DNA of 64,000 bases from Thermotoga profunda AZM34c06 (GCF_000828675.1 NZ_AP014510.1:2123613-2187612), one strand, 5' to 3'; positions 1 to 9,489 are shown, counted from the stretch's first letter. The notes: generated by a model from the letters alone, not told the origin. A program made the numbers and translations.

Positions 1-341
1 ACAACGTAGTTGTTATAGACAATAGAGAGGCAGCTTTTGATAATCTCTCAGAAGAATTCACGGGGTTCAAAATTCTGGGAGATGCGACAGAGATAGTCCA
101 TCTAAGAGAAACAAAAATTGAAAGGGCAAATGTCGTTCTTGCACTCACAGGTGACGATAACACCAATTTCATGGTTTCGACAGTTGCAAAGCAATACTTT
201 GGTGTGAAAGAGGTCATAGCCCGAGTAAATGACCCAGATAATGAGGATATATTTAGAGAATTTGATATAGAAGTAGTTTCACCAACAGCCCTTGTGGCAG
301 AAAAGATCATACAGAGAGTTGATGCGGGGGGACAGAGTTGA
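1..341 (+). CDS. TrkA/KtrA-type RCK subunit of a potassium transporter (5'-truncated)
   Basis: The gene is cut by the window edge: an open frame runs from base 3 to a TGA at 339-341 (112 codons). It shows the back half of a Rossmann-type TrkA-N (RCK) domain: a VVVIDN strand with the acidic residue that contacts nucleotide ribose, then ALTGDDNTN and ARVNDPDNEDIF, and a PTALVAEKI helix at the end. RCK subunits sit on the cytoplasmic face of Trk/Ktr channels and gate them in response to bound nucleotides. The stop overlaps the TTG start of the next RCK gene by four bases, so the two are translationally coupled, and trkH follows. No TrkA-C domain is present after the Rossmann domain. The family call is secure; the specific nucleotide is not visible. 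Confidence 0.85.
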   Translation, partial: NVVVIDNREAAFDNLSEEFTGFKILGDATEIVHLRETKIERANVVLALTGDDNTNFMVSTVAKQYFGVKEVIARVNDPDNEDIFREFDIEVVSPTALVAEKIIQRVDAGGQS

Positions 342-997
342 AAATCGTTATAATAGGTGGATATCGTATCGCATATCATTTGGCTCGATCTATGATTTCT
401 AAGGGGTATCATGTTTATATTGTCAACAGAGACCCACAGGTATGTCAAGAATTAGCTAAAAAACTCTCTGCGATCATAATCAACGGAGATGGGAGCAAGA
501 AAAATATTCTCGATCAAATAGAGTTCTCACCAAATGATATAGTTGTCATACTCACAAATACCGATAGGGATAGTTTGATAATTTCACAAATGATCAAGAA
601 GTATTATCATGTGGAGAGAATAGTCACACTGGTAAATGATCCAGAGAACATAGACATCTTCAACAGACTCGGAGTGAAAGTGGCGATCAGTCCAACTTCT
701 TTGTTAAGCCAAACGATACAGAGCCTTCTGCTTGTTGAAGAAATGGAAGAATTCTTTCCAGTGGAAGAAGGTAAATTAGTTTTCTTAAGACTCGAGATAC
801 CTGAAACATCTCCTTCTGCTGGTAAGAAGCTCAGAGATATAAATCTTCCAAATGAATGTATCATCGGGGGTATTTTACGGCAGAACAATGTTGTGATACC
901 AAGAGGCGAAACCGATTTGTTGCCAGGTGATCGTGTTTTCATCATATGTGAACCAAAAGTGCAAACGCAGGTGATAAAACACCTGGTAGGTGAGTAA
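338..997 (+). CDS. TrkA-family potassium uptake regulatory protein, second copy
   Basis: A 219-residue RCK protein with a TrkA-N Rossmann domain (about residues 1-125) and a TrkA-C domain (about 140-215, ending in LPGDRVFIICEP). It should form the cytoplasmic regulatory ring of the TrkH channel encoded just downstream. The glycine-rich nucleotide loop is degenerate: where the family has GxGxxG, this protein reads GGYRIA, so the third and last glycines are Tyr and Ala. The upstream partial RCK protein may therefore supply nucleotide binding in a hetero-oligomer; that is inference. The start is a TTG inside the TTGA overlap with the upstream stop. A tandem RCK pair followed by trkH is one operon by spacing. 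Confidence 0.9.
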   Translation: MKIVIIGGYRIAYHLARSMISKGYHVYIVNRDPQVCQELAKKLSAIIINGDGSKKNILDQIEFSPNDIVVILTNTDRDSLIISQMIKKYYHVERIVTLVNDPENIDIFNRLGVKVAISPTSLLSQTIQSLLLVEEMEEFFPVEEGKLVFLRLEIPETSPSAGKKLRDINLPNECIIGGILRQNNVVIPRGETDLLPGDRVFIICEPKVQTQVIKHLVGE

Positions 998-998
998 T

Positions 999-2486
999 AT
1001 GTCCTCATATCTATGGGCAAGTTATGTTGTTGTCCTGAAGGTTCTGAGTAGTATATTGGAGTTTTTTTCTTTAATCTTGCTTATTCCTCTTATTTTTTCA
1101 GTTCTGTACCGTGAATTTTCACCAATGCCTGCATTTTTATTGGCTTCGGGGCTTTCGTTTGTCTTTAGTTTTATTCTCCGAACCAAGCATCGCTCAACAA
1201 AGATGGACGTGATAACTTCAAAGGAAGGCGCTGTAATAGTCTTCTTTTCCTGGTTATTTGTCATCTTCTTATCGGCTTTGCCCTATGTCTTTGCAAAAAC
1301 ACTCAGTCTTTCTCGGGCTATTTTCGAAGCAACAAGTGGCTGGACAACGACAGGACTCACCGTGATTTCCGATGTAGAATCCATTCCAAAAACGATCCTT
1401 TTCTGGCGCAGTTTCACTCAGTTCCTTGGCGGAGCGGGATTTGCGATTATCGTAATGGGGGCAATAATTGGACCAACAGGACTTGGATTGTATCAAGCTG
1501 AAGGACGGGTAGACAATATAGTACCAAACATCAGATATTCAGCAAGAATTATCATGCTGGTTTATATGGCTTACGCTGGTGTTGGAACAATCGCCCTGAA
1601 AATAGCCGGTATGAACTTCTTCGATGCTTTAAATCACTCTCTAACTGCACTTGCCACAGGCGGATTCTCAACGAAAAACAACAGCATTGGTTTTTTCAAT
1701 AACGTGGGTATTGAAATTGTCACAATGATTTTGATGTGGCTTGGAGCGACAGGGTTTGGTATTCATTATGCATTTTGGCAAAAAAACTGGCAAGCCTTGA
1801 AGAAAAACCCAGAACCAAAACAAATGGCTTTTTTCACTGTCATTTCAGCTACAATAATCTCCATCGCTGGTTTTGGAAAGATCTTTTCCAATGTTCATGA
1901 AAGTGTTAGGCACTCACTATTTCAAGTCGTTTCGGCGCTCACTGGAACGGGTTTTTCAACTACAGATCTTAGAAGCTGGCTTGGCTTTCCACCAGGAATA
2001 TTTGTTCTGAGTATTCTCATGTTACTCGGTGGTTGTATGGATTCAACTTCAGGTGGTATAAAGCAATACAGAATAACCGTACTACTGAAAGCACTCGTTC
2101 TTTCAGTCAAGAAATTCACACTACCAAGGAATGCAGTGATTCAGGTTGAAATATGGAAAGGAAATAATAAAAGATACCTTGATGACAATTTGATCAGGGA
2201 AGCTTTTCTCGTATCAAGTCTTTATGTTATTTCTTTTATAATAGGTACTGTTATTCTAATCCTGTATGGCTATAGAATCTCTGAAGCTGTTTTTGAATTT
2301 GCTTCGGCACTCGCCGGTGTAGGGCTTTCAATCGGGATCACGAACTACTCGATGCCAGATGGTGTACTATGGACTCTAATAAGTGGCATGTTTCTTGGAA
2401 GGCTCGAATTTCTCGTGATTATCTATGCCATTGGCAAGATATTGAGAGATATTTCATCACTTCAAAGGCAAAAAGCTGCTATGTAA
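999..2486 (+). CDS. trkH: TrkH/KtrB-family potassium channel subunit
   Basis: An integral membrane protein of about 495 residues with the repeated membrane-pore-membrane pattern of the Trk/Ktr/HKT superfamily. The selectivity-filter loops are visible: TSGWTTTGLT, ALATGGFSTKNN, ALTGTGFSTTD and ALAGVGLSIG, each with the filter glycine. FLGGAGFAI and the GGCMDSTSGGIKQYR segment are typical TrkH signatures. It moves K+ through the inner membrane under control of the two RCK proteins encoded upstream. I chose the ATG at 999 because AGGTGA lies at a good distance in front; a GTG at 990, in frame and overlapping the previous gene, is an alternative. Its 3' end overlaps the convergent gene at 2457 by 30 bases. 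Confidence 0.93.
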   Translation: MSSYLWASYVVVLKVLSSILEFFSLILLIPLIFSVLYREFSPMPAFLLASGLSFVFSFILRTKHRSTKMDVITSKEGAVIVFFSWLFVIFLSALPYVFAKTLSLSRAIFEATSGWTTTGLTVISDVESIPKTILFWRSFTQFLGGAGFAIIVMGAIIGPTGLGLYQAEGRVDNIVPNIRYSARIIMLVYMAYAGVGTIALKIAGMNFFDALNHSLTALATGGFSTKNNSIGFFNNVGIEIVTMILMWLGATGFGIHYAFWQKNWQALKKNPEPKQMAFFTVISATIISIAGFGKIFSNVHESVRHSLFQVVSALTGTGFSTTDLRSWLGFPPGIFVLSILMLLGGCMDSTSGGIKQYRITVLLKALVLSVKKFTLPRNAVIQVEIWKGNNKRYLDDNLIREAFLVSSLYVISFIIGTVILILYGYRISEAVFEFASALAGVGLSIGITNYSMPDGVLWTLISGMFLGRLEFLVIIYAIGKILRDISSLQRQKAAM

Positions 2487-4379
2487 TTGATCTTTCAAAT
2501 ACATTGCCCATTCTGCTGGTCTATCATCAACAGAATACAAAATCAATTTATCATTCGATATGATGTAGATTGTTCCATCTTCCGACATCACCGGATGAGC
2601 AGTCGGCGGATATGTGATTGGCTGAGTATCGATTGTTTTAGAATCCCGATCGAGTAATATGATTTCTTTTTTTGTAAAGACAAGTATTCTACTACTCTCA
2701 GTGAGAATAACACTGCAAAGTTCGTCAAATTTTTTTGTCCAAATTACCTTCCCTGAGTGATCTAAAGAATACAATACCCCAGATTGATCATAACAAAATA
2801 CAGATCTATCATTACACACAATGTAATTGGCAAGTGAATTGTCTGGCGAGAACGTCCACAACACCTTTCCTGTAAGTAGATCGACAGCGTATAATTTCTC
2901 GTTGTTAACAACAAACGCATTTTTCTGGGATAGAGCAATTGTACCATTATTAGAAAACTCAAGATAGACTGCCCAGACCAGGTTACCCGAAAAATCTGTC
3001 AGTCTCAATATACCAAGCCAATCAAGCGTGAGAATCCCAAATCTTTCATGAACTACAGGAGAACACACAAGCCAGTTTCCTACACTAAATCTCCATATTT
3101 CATTTCCATCGGAATCAAAGTGTAAAAGTAGACCATCATCATCTGCGACTACAAATCCCTGCGGTGTGATCGAAGCTGGAAGGCTTATATTTGCATTGGT
3201 CTTGAGTTTGGCGATTTTGTCCCTGATCAGGTAAACACTTTTATCCCAAGAACTCATTATTACAGTTCCATCTTTCATTAGAACTGGGTCACTCGTGGTT
3301 ATAAAAGAAACCTTTAGTGATGAGGTTTTCTTGGTATCCATGTTAAAGTTTACCAGCTCACCAGTCATGGTCGTTGAATAAACATTCTTTTTCCAAACAA
3401 CACATGACGTTTTTACAGACAAAGGAAGCTTAAATTCACCAATCGTCTCAAATTGTTTCTTCTCAATTTTTGGAGTTTCAACAGATTGAATTTTTTCTTG
3501 TTCAATTGGTTTTGGTTTTGTTGCTATAGACAACGTTTTTGAAAAAACCACATTTGATGAAAAACTATGCAATAATTTCATAGTAGAGAACAACACGTTT
3601 ACTATTCTTATACTGCCATCCTTCGTGGTTGCATAGACATAATCTCCATAGGAGCTGATAGACTTGGCATTTACACTAAGTGTGTCTACAATTCTGAAGC
3701 TTTGTAAGGGCACTAATCTTAAAATCCCATTTGAATCCAATAGGAGTAGGCTATCTCTTATCTTAATCACTTGATTGAAGTTGCCACCAAAATTACCTTC
3801 TTTTTCATAAACTGGGTACCCCTCGTTGAAACCCATCATATAAAATCTGCTCTTGGTCCATGAAAAAAGATAGTTATCTACAACTTGAATACCCAAAAAA
3901 GGGTCAGGACCAGATAATTCCCATACTTTGTTCATGGTCTTTGTGTAACACACTACCTTACCATTTGAATGTAGTATGAGAACATAATTTCCATAAAAAT
4001 CAACCGTGGAGACCTTTTCAGCAAATGTGTAACTACGCTGAAAGATTAGATCTTTCCTATATACTGACATCTTGTATTCGGAAAAGACATATATATTGTC
4101 AGACACCAACATGTCAAAAGCCTTTTCTCCTAAATTGACATTATTAATTTTCTTAAGAGAAAAATCATAAGATTCTATCTGAGATTGGCATAGAACATAG
4201 ATTGTGTCTGCTTGATAAACCGCTTTGACGGGATTACTTATTTGAGTAGAAGCAGTTCTTAGTGGAACAAGTGGTATTGAAATATCGTAAAGTTCAAGAT
4301 TTGAATTACTTGCGACCAATAAATACTGGCCAAAGGTTACAACTGCTAACATAGATAGAATCAGAACAATTGTTTTCAT
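2457..4379 (-). CDS. Secreted PQQ-like/WD40-type beta-propeller protein
   Basis: About 640 residues with an N-terminal signal peptide (MKTIVLILSMLAVVTFG). The rest is repeating beta-strand blocks that often end in W-x-F or V-x-W motifs, such as GKVLWTFSPDN, GKVIWTKKFDE, GNEIWRFSVGN and GNLVWAVYLE, as in PQQ-type propeller blades. A charged, proline-containing linker (around KPKPIEQEKIQSVETPKIEK) splits the protein into two halves, suggesting two propellers. No catalytic residues are recognisable; a binding or scaffold role outside the membrane is likely but unproven. The ATG at 4379 is chosen over an in-frame GTG at 4385 because GAGGTG is better spaced from it. It lies downstream of the MFS gene on the same strand. 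Confidence 0.75.
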   Translation of the reverse strand: MKTIVLILSMLAVVTFGQYLLVASNSNLELYDISIPLVPLRTASTQISNPVKAVYQADTIYVLCQSQIESYDFSLKKINNVNLGEKAFDMLVSDNIYVFSEYKMSVYRKDLIFQRSYTFAEKVSTVDFYGNYVLILHSNGKVVCYTKTMNKVWELSGPDPFLGIQVVDNYLFSWTKSRFYMMGFNEGYPVYEKEGNFGGNFNQVIKIRDSLLLLDSNGILRLVPLQSFRIVDTLSVNAKSISSYGDYVYATTKDGSIRIVNVLFSTMKLLHSFSSNVVFSKTLSIATKPKPIEQEKIQSVETPKIEKKQFETIGEFKLPLSVKTSCVVWKKNVYSTTMTGELVNFNMDTKKTSSLKVSFITTSDPVLMKDGTVIMSSWDKSVYLIRDKIAKLKTNANISLPASITPQGFVVADDDGLLLHFDSDGNEIWRFSVGNWLVCSPVVHERFGILTLDWLGILRLTDFSGNLVWAVYLEFSNNGTIALSQKNAFVVNNEKLYAVDLLTGKVLWTFSPDNSLANYIVCNDRSVFCYDQSGVLYSLDHSGKVIWTKKFDELCSVILTESSRILVFTKKEIILLDRDSKTIDTQPITYPPTAHPVMSEDGTIYIISNDKLILYSVDDRPAEWAMYLKDQLHSSFLPLK

Positions 4380-4416
4380 ACACACACCTCAAAGATTTAT
4401 CTTTTTTCTTTCAAAA

Positions 4417-5559
4417 TTATACACGATCAAGTCCTGCAAAAGAAGTAATTTTCTTATGCAATGAATAGGTCAAAAATGCATTCATAAGATAGAACAAAGC
4501 ACTTATCAAGAGCAACTTGGTGTAATCAGAATTGTTGGTAACGATATAGCCATAAAGCAAAGCAGCTATAGCTCGAGATGAGTTGTTCAAAAGATTTCCG
4601 ATCCCGTTTGTCACAGGAAGATACTGCGCTGGCAGATTAGAAAAAACAAAAACTGAAAAGATAGGGTTTACCATATTCATCAACATGAATCTCACCACAT
4701 AAAGTGAACAAAAGATAACTGGGCTTCGAACAAAAGCCAGAAAGATCATTAACGGAACAACCAAGCTATAACAGAAAAATAAAACTTTTGTAGAACCAAA
4801 TCGTTTTTCGAGTGTGTGGTTCATTGCACCCCCAATTCCAGTAGCCACTTGAGTCAATGCCATTATGAGTCCTATGAGAGTCGTTGACATAGCAAAAAGA
4901 TCACTCAGTATGAGATTACCAAAGCTTATGAACAATCCTGCTCCAAATCCAACAAGTAGATTGGAGGCAAGGTAATACCAAAAAATGCGTTTTTGAACTT
5001 TTGTAAAGGCGATCTTTTCAAATACTTGCTGACCGCTAATTGGCAACTTTTTAACTACAAACAAACTGCTAGTGTATATCACATTGGCAATGAGCATTGT
5101 GAATCTAAAACCAGCTATATCGGCAATCGTTCCACCAATAAGATTTCCAATAACACTGGTAATCATTGAAATCGAAAAATTGGAACCAAAAAGAATGATT
5201 CTATCCTTTGATGAAGTTGAGATAATCATAGATGCTGATATTATTATTGATATAGCAGAAGATGAGGCACCAGATAGAAAGTTCAGAACAACCTGAACTT
5301 GAGGATTTGTCAGAAATATTCTCAAACATTGCATTAATATCTGCATAAGTAACAGATATTCGAAAAATTTCCTTTTTTCAACCTTGTTCACAAGAAATGC
5401 AAAAAAGGTACCAAGAACGGCTGAACCCCACAAATTTGCAGAAGTAATCTTGCCTATATCAAGATTCGTCAAACCATTTTGCCTGAGAAATAGATTGTAG
5501 ACAACACCATATATCTGACCGGCAAAGCTTGTTATTGCTGTAAATATATAAAACGACAC
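4417..5559 (-). CDS. Major facilitator superfamily transporter
   Basis: About 380 residues, almost all of it hydrophobic helices, consistent with 11-12 membrane segments. The first half contains NLFLRQNGLTNLDIG and a basic cytoplasmic loop (NKVEKRKFFEYLL); a second basic loop (FGSTKVLF region) follows the middle. Substrate cannot be read from the sequence. The frame is open to a TTG at 5586, but a TATAAT element at 5592-5597 would place the transcript start at that TTG. I therefore prefer the GTG at 5559, which has AAGGAG ten bases upstream. The propeller-protein gene follows 37 bases downstream on the same strand, so the two may be co-transcribed. Confidence 0.8.
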   Translation of the reverse strand: MSFYIFTAITSFAGQIYGVVYNLFLRQNGLTNLDIGKITSANLWGSAVLGTFFAFLVNKVEKRKFFEYLLLMQILMQCLRIFLTNPQVQVVLNFLSGASSSAISIIISASMIISTSSKDRIILFGSNFSISMITSVIGNLIGGTIADIAGFRFTMLIANVIYTSSLFVVKKLPISGQQVFEKIAFTKVQKRIFWYYLASNLLVGFGAGLFISFGNLILSDLFAMSTTLIGLIMALTQVATGIGGAMNHTLEKRFGSTKVLFFCYSLVVPLMIFLAFVRSPVIFCSLYVVRFMLMNMVNPIFSVFVFSNLPAQYLPVTNGIGNLLNNSSRAIAALLYGYIVTNNSDYTKLLLISALFYLMNAFLTYSLHKKITSFAGLDRV

Positions 5560-5591
5560 AGATCGAACACTCCTTGGTGTTTGCAATACGG

Positions 5592-5597
5592 ATTATA
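5592..5597 (-). promoter_or_regulatory. Candidate -10 element for the MFS gene
   Basis: On the minus strand this is a perfect TATAAT, about 33 bases before the preferred GTG start at 5559. No convincing -35 hexamer lies 16-18 bases upstream, so the promoter call rests on the -10 alone. Confidence 0.35.
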
Positions 5598-5896
5598 TAG
5601 TTTTTTCATTAAGAATGAATATTTCGATGATTAATCCTTTGTGTTTTGGCAACATTTCATGTTTATTTACCACAATTTATATAACAATCATGGACTTTTG
5701 GTCAATGATTGAGCTACCTCGGTCCTAACAATCTTTAGCAAAATGTAAATAATGAGTAACTTGATAAATAAAATGATTCAAAACAGACTAAATTATTATT
5801 TGGTTTTGATCTCGAATTACTCAAAGAGTGATAAGATCATAGTAGAAGGAATAAAGTCACCTGCAATATTGAAAAGACTTTCCACGATATAGCGTG

Positions 5897-5942
5897 ACTA
5901 TCAGGAAAATTCATCTTTTTGATGAAACCGTTCACTGATAGT
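5897..5942 (+). promoter_or_regulatory. Nested hairpin in the antiporter leader
   Basis: The outer arms ACTATCAG (5897-5904) and CTGATAGT (5935-5942) are perfectly complementary. They enclose a second hairpin, TTCATC (5910-5915) and GATGAA (5921-5926), around a five-T loop. The right side also contains the dyad TTCACT-GAT-AGTGAA (5931-5945), which could instead be a protein-binding operator overlapping the outer arm. It ends about 60 bases before the antiporter start, so it could be transcribed as part of the leader. No known riboswitch consensus was recognised. Confidence 0.4.
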
Positions 5943-6002
5943 GAAAGTAATCTAAATCAGTGTATTTTATGAATCAACCTTGTGTGAAAGTAGGAGGTAT
6001 AT

Positions 6003-7448
6003 ATGATCCTGGTGGTATCTTTAATGATTATATTTGTTGTCTTCACTGCTTTTTTCACAAAAAAACTGAATATACCATTGATTCTCATATCACTGTTGAT
6101 AGGAATCATTTTCGGTAGTGACGTCACGGGGATAATATATTTTGATGATGCACAACTAACTAAAAGAGTTGCTGATATCGCATTGATATTTGTGCTATTC
6201 TCTGGTGGATTTAGCATAAAATACTCCGATCTAAAGACAGTGATGAAACCTGTTCTGTTATTGAGTACAGTTGGTGTTGTGATCACAGCTGTTGTTTCTG
6301 GTTTTGTTTTTTGGCTTATCTCTGGTTGGGATTTGACAAAATCAATACTTTTGTGCTCGATTATTTCTTCAACAGATGCTGCTGCCGTTTTTTCCATTCT
6401 ACGCACTAAACAACTGAATAAGGATATCGCTTTAATAACAGAAGCAGAATCTGCTTCTAATGATCCTATGGCTGTTGTTCTCACAACATTCATTATCCAG
6501 TTGATGATTGCCGCTGAAGTGAATATTTTTTCTTCAATAATAGTCTTTTTTTGGCAATTCGTAGGAGGAACAAGTATAGGAATCTTAATAGGGTTTTTGG
6601 CCACATATCCTTTTAATAAAATTAGAGATATTGATATTCGTTACTACTATCTATTTTTGATCGGAGTGATTTTATTCACTTATGGATTGGCAAATTCGAT
6701 TGGTGTAAGCGGTATGTTGTCTGTTTTCTTTGCAGGTCTTATTATGGGTAAAAGTCAACTACCACACAAAAATGGGCTCACATCTTTTATAGAAATACTG
6801 TCTTTTATCTCATATACAGGATTGTTTATCCTCTTAGGTTTATTAGTATTTCCAAGGAGTTTCTCCAAAATATGGTTATTTGGGATCCTTTTGTTTGTAC
6901 TGATCACGTTTGTCGGCAGGCCAATCGCGGTTTTCTTGTGCACTTTCTTTGGTAAATTGTCTTTGAAAGATAAGATATTCTTGAACTGGAGTGGCATCAG
7001 AGGAGCTGTACCAGTAGTCTTGGCCACTTATCCAATGGCAGTTGGGATTGATAATGATCATCAGATATTTAACACTGTGTTCTTCGCCGTCACCTTGTCC
7101 ATAATAATTCAAGGAACAACTATTGCTAAATTGGCCGATATGTTTGGATTAGCTGTTAAGGCCAAGAACAAAGTAAAACAAAAAATGGAATTAGTGACAG
7201 TACACGATACAAATTACGAAATGATCGAGATCTTCATAGATGATGAAATATATCAAGGTGAATGCAAGATATCTGATCTTTCTTTGCCTGCTGGAACTAC
7301 CATAACTATGATAAATAGAGAAGATACTATCATAGCACCATCAGGTCAAACTGTTATCCTTCCAGGAGATACTCTCTATGTCTTGGTGAACAAAGAAAAA
7401 GTTCATGAATGTATCAATGAAATATTGGGAATGTTTCCAAGAAAATAA
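6003..7448 (+). CDS. CPA1-type cation/proton antiporter with C-terminal RCK_C domain
   Basis: A 481-residue inner-membrane protein with about 12 membrane segments in residues 1-390 and a soluble tail. It has the Na+/H+ exchanger core: SSTDAAAVFSILR followed by EAESASNDPMAVVL, where the ND pair is the expected ion-binding site, and later NWSGIRGAVPVVLATYP. The tail (about 400-481, ending near LPGDTLYVLVNKEK) resembles a TrkA-C/RCK_C ligand-binding domain, the architecture of NhaP2/CvrA-type potassium/proton or sodium/proton antiporters. It probably exports K+ or Na+ under regulation by a small ligand; the ion cannot be told from sequence. The ATG at 6003 follows AGGAGGT directly. It stands alone. 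Confidence 0.9.
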   Translation: MILVVSLMIIFVVFTAFFTKKLNIPLILISLLIGIIFGSDVTGIIYFDDAQLTKRVADIALIFVLFSGGFSIKYSDLKTVMKPVLLLSTVGVVITAVVSGFVFWLISGWDLTKSILLCSIISSTDAAAVFSILRTKQLNKDIALITEAESASNDPMAVVLTTFIIQLMIAAEVNIFSSIIVFFWQFVGGTSIGILIGFLATYPFNKIRDIDIRYYYLFLIGVILFTYGLANSIGVSGMLSVFFAGLIMGKSQLPHKNGLTSFIEILSFISYTGLFILLGLLVFPRSFSKIWLFGILLFVLITFVGRPIAVFLCTFFGKLSLKDKIFLNWSGIRGAVPVVLATYPMAVGIDNDHQIFNTVFFAVTLSIIIQGTTIAKLADMFGLAVKAKNKVKQKMELVTVHDTNYEMIEIFIDDEIYQGECKISDLSLPAGTTITMINREDTIIAPSGQTVILPGDTLYVLVNKEKVHECINEILGMFPRK

Positions 7449-7625
7449 CATTTACAGTTTGCCTTGGATGTTTCTTTGCCACACAAAACGAAATACGCCT
7501 TGACAATTCTTGTAAATACGAATACTCCAACAAAAATTAGATTATTACAATGAAGCCATCTCATACCGCGAAACAGGAGTAATCATGAACCTTTGCAAAG
7601 TGTATAATTTTTATGAGGTGTACTC

Positions 7626-8555
7626 GTGCTTGATAAATACAATCGTAAGATAGATTATCTTAGATTTTCCATAACTGACAGATGTAATCACAGGTGTTTT
7701 TACTGTATACCATTAGATACCAAGTTTTTGCCATTTGATAACTTACTAACCACAGATGAAATAAATATTCTAGCACAGATATTCTCTGGTATCGGTATAC
7801 AGCAAGTTCGAATAACAGGGGGAGAACCTTTACTCAGAGAAGACGTGGTAGATATAACAAGAAAACTTTCAAAATACTTTCGCATTTCGATGACTACAAA
7901 CGGAAGTAGACTCAGAGAACTTGCAGAATCTTTGAAAGAAGCAGGATTAGTCTCAGTGAATATAAGTTTGAATAGTTTAAAAGAAGATGTATTCTTTAGA
8001 ATTACAAAGGGACAGTTGAAACCAGTTCTTGCAGGCATAGATGCGGCAATAAAATGTGGACTGTTCGTAAAGATAAACACAGTTGTCAGTCAGCTGAATT
8101 TAAACGAGCTGCCAGAGCTTGTAGATTTTGTATCTAAAAGAGGTATCCCCATAAGATTCATCGAAATGATGCCAATTGGAAGACAAAACAAAGGGACCAT
8201 CTTTGAGGATCAGATATTAGAAAAACTTTCAGATTTTGACTTAAAACCAGTGCAAATAAAAATTGGTCAAGGACCGGCAAGATATTTCATTACAAAGCAT
8301 GGTAATTATGTGGGAATAATAAGCGCTATGAGTAGATCTTTCTGCAAAAGTTGTAATAAATTGAGACTTTCTTGTGATGGAAAACTCTATCCATGCCTTG
8401 GCTCAACTTACTATGTGGATGTCTTAGAAAAGTTGAGATCACAGCAAGTAGAACAATTATCTGAACTTGTCAAAATTGCTATTTACAACAAACCTTTATC
8501 CCACAACATGAAAGATTCAACGGTACCTAACACCATGAACAGATTGGGAGGATAA
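7626..8555 (+). CDS. moaA: GTP 3',8-cyclase MoaA (molybdenum cofactor biosynthesis)
   Basis: A radical-SAM enzyme of 309 residues that, with MoaC, converts GTP to cyclic pyranopterin monophosphate in the cytoplasm. The SAM-cluster motif Cx3Cx2C is C20, C24 and C27 (in [10 protein letters not shown]). The second [4Fe-4S] site fits Cx2Cx13C (CKSC up to LYPC). [10 protein letters not shown] is the SAM-binding GGE segment, and the chain ends in the family's functional GG tail (MNRLGG). It is slightly shorter than the usual 320-330 residues. The start is a GTG preceded by GAGGTG; TATAAT at 7603-7608 may be its -10. moaC follows after two bases, then a MOSC gene. Confidence 0.95.
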   Translation: MLDKYNRKIDYLRFSITDRCNHRCFYCIPLDTKFLPFDNLLTTDEINILAQIFSGIGIQQVRITGGEPLLREDVVDITRKLSKYFRISMTTNGSRLRELAESLKEAGLVSVNISLNSLKEDVFFRITKGQLKPVLAGIDAAIKCGLFVKINTVVSQLNLNELPELVDFVSKRGIPIRFIEMMPIGRQNKGTIFEDQILEKLSDFDLKPVQIKIGQGPARYFITKHGNYVGIISAMSRSFCKSCNKLRLSCDGKLYPCLGSTYYVDVLEKLRSQQVEQLSELVKIAIYNKPLSHNMKDSTVPNTMNRLGG

Positions 8556-8557
8556 GA

Positions 8558-9037
8558 ATGGATTGGAATTTAACTCATATAGATAAAGATGGAAACCTTC
8601 ATATGGTAGATATTACGCAAAAACAAGACACAGAAAGAATTGCTGTGGCTCACGCGGTTGTTAAAATGAATAAGCAAACTCTTCAAGCCATAGAAAGTGG
8701 TGATGTGAAAAAGGGAAATGTTCTTGCAACGGCAAAAATCGCAGGGATAATGGCTGCTAAGAAAACTTCCGAGTTGATACCGCTTTGTCATAATATAAAT
8801 TTAACCAATGTAGAACTTGATTTTAGAATCAATCATGAAGAAAATTGTGTACAGATAATTTCAACCATCAAGTGCATTGGAAAAACTGGGGCAGAGATGG
8901 AAGCACTCACAGCTGTTAGTGTCGCTGCTCTAACAATATATGATATGTGTAAAGCCATGGACAAAGAAATGATTATAGAGCAGGTATATCTTGTTGAAAA
9001 ATCAGGAGGCAAATCTGGTGCCTGGAAAAGAAAATAG
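8558..9037 (+). CDS. moaC: Cyclic pyranopterin monophosphate synthase MoaC
   Basis: 159 residues, the normal family length. MoaC rearranges 3',8-cH2GTP made by MoaA into cPMP. The signature blocks are all present: HMVDITQK near the start, the [28 protein letters not shown] stretch (residues about 48-74, with active-site Lys and the PLCHN loop), and [23 protein letters not shown] with the catalytic MCKAMDK following. An ATG preceded by GGAGGA starts it two bases after moaA. The last 20 bases overlap the MOSC gene. No moaD or moaE is seen nearby, so they must lie elsewhere if the organism makes full molybdopterin. Confidence 0.95.
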   Translation: MDWNLTHIDKDGNLHMVDITQKQDTERIAVAHAVVKMNKQTLQAIESGDVKKGNVLATAKIAGIMAAKKTSELIPLCHNINLTNVELDFRINHEENCVQIISTIKCIGKTGAEMEALTAVSVAALTIYDMCKAMDKEMIIEQVYLVEKSGGKSGAWKRK

Positions 9038-9476
9038 ATTAGAAGCAAAGGTTGTTTCGGTGAACCTTTCAAAGGTGAAAGGTGTCAAGAAAACACCAGT
9101 TTCAGAGATTGAGTTGATTGAAAATTACGGTGTCAATGGTGACGCTCATGCTGGCAACTGGCATAGACAGGTTTCAATGCTTTCTACTTTGAGCATAGAT
9201 AAAGCAAGAAAATGGGGCATAGATGTCAATTTTGGGGATTTTGCTGAAAATATCACAGTTGAAGGAATCGAATTGTGGAAACTTCCAGTTGGTACTAAGG
9301 TTTTTGTAAACGATGTGGAACTTGAACTAACTCAAATAGGTAAAGAATGTCACGACGGATGTGCAATAGCAAAATTAGTCGGAAAATGTGTTATGCCAAA
9401 AGAGGGTATATTTTTAAAAGTTATAAAAGGCGGAAAGATAAAAGCTGGTGACATATTGATCTTTGTCGCTCCGTAG
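9018..9476 (+). CDS. MOSC-domain protein
   Basis: About 152 residues forming a single MOSC domain, the beta-rich fold that binds or transfers sulfur for molybdenum cofactor enzymes. The region around [20 protein letters not shown] and the conserved cysteine segment KECHDGCAI are characteristic; it ends [13 protein letters not shown]. The frame extends to a TTG at 8991, but the GTG at 9018 has a perfect AGGAGG eight bases upstream (9004-9009), so I use it; this gives a 20-base overlap with moaC. Its position directly after moaA-moaC supports a role in cofactor maturation or sulfuration; the exact reaction is not known. Confidence 0.88.
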   Translation: MPGKENRLEAKVVSVNLSKVKGVKKTPVSEIELIENYGVNGDAHAGNWHRQVSMLSTLSIDKARKWGIDVNFGDFAENITVEGIELWKLPVGTKVFVNDVELELTQIGKECHDGCAIAKLVGKCVMPKEGIFLKVIKGGKIKAGDILIFVAP

Positions 9477-9489
9477 GTGGGGAACTAAA

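Larger units (their letters stand above)
5560..6002. other. Divergent intergenic region with one structured element
   Basis: About 440 bases separate the divergent MFS and antiporter genes. The region holds the MFS -10 element at 5592-5597, a nested inverted repeat at 5897-5942 and an AGGAGGT ribosome-binding site at 5991-5997 for the antiporter. The rest is AT-rich and I see no credible gene. A 46-codon open frame at 5752-5892 has no ribosome-binding site and no recognisable similarity. Confidence 0.6.

Noticed and set aside
5752..5892. 46-codon frame upstream of the antiporter
   Set aside because: No ribosome-binding site, no recognisable similarity and AT-rich composition; treated as intergenic.
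5957..6604. 215-codon minus-strand frame
   Set aside because: It is the mirror of the antiporter's hydrophobic coding sequence, which has clear family motifs and a ribosome-binding site; the mirror has neither.
7500..7528. TTGACA upstream of moaA as a promoter
   Set aside because: The sequence 17 bases downstream (TACTCC) is a poor -10; the TATAAT at 7603 is closer to the gene but lacks a -35. Not listed as a promoter.
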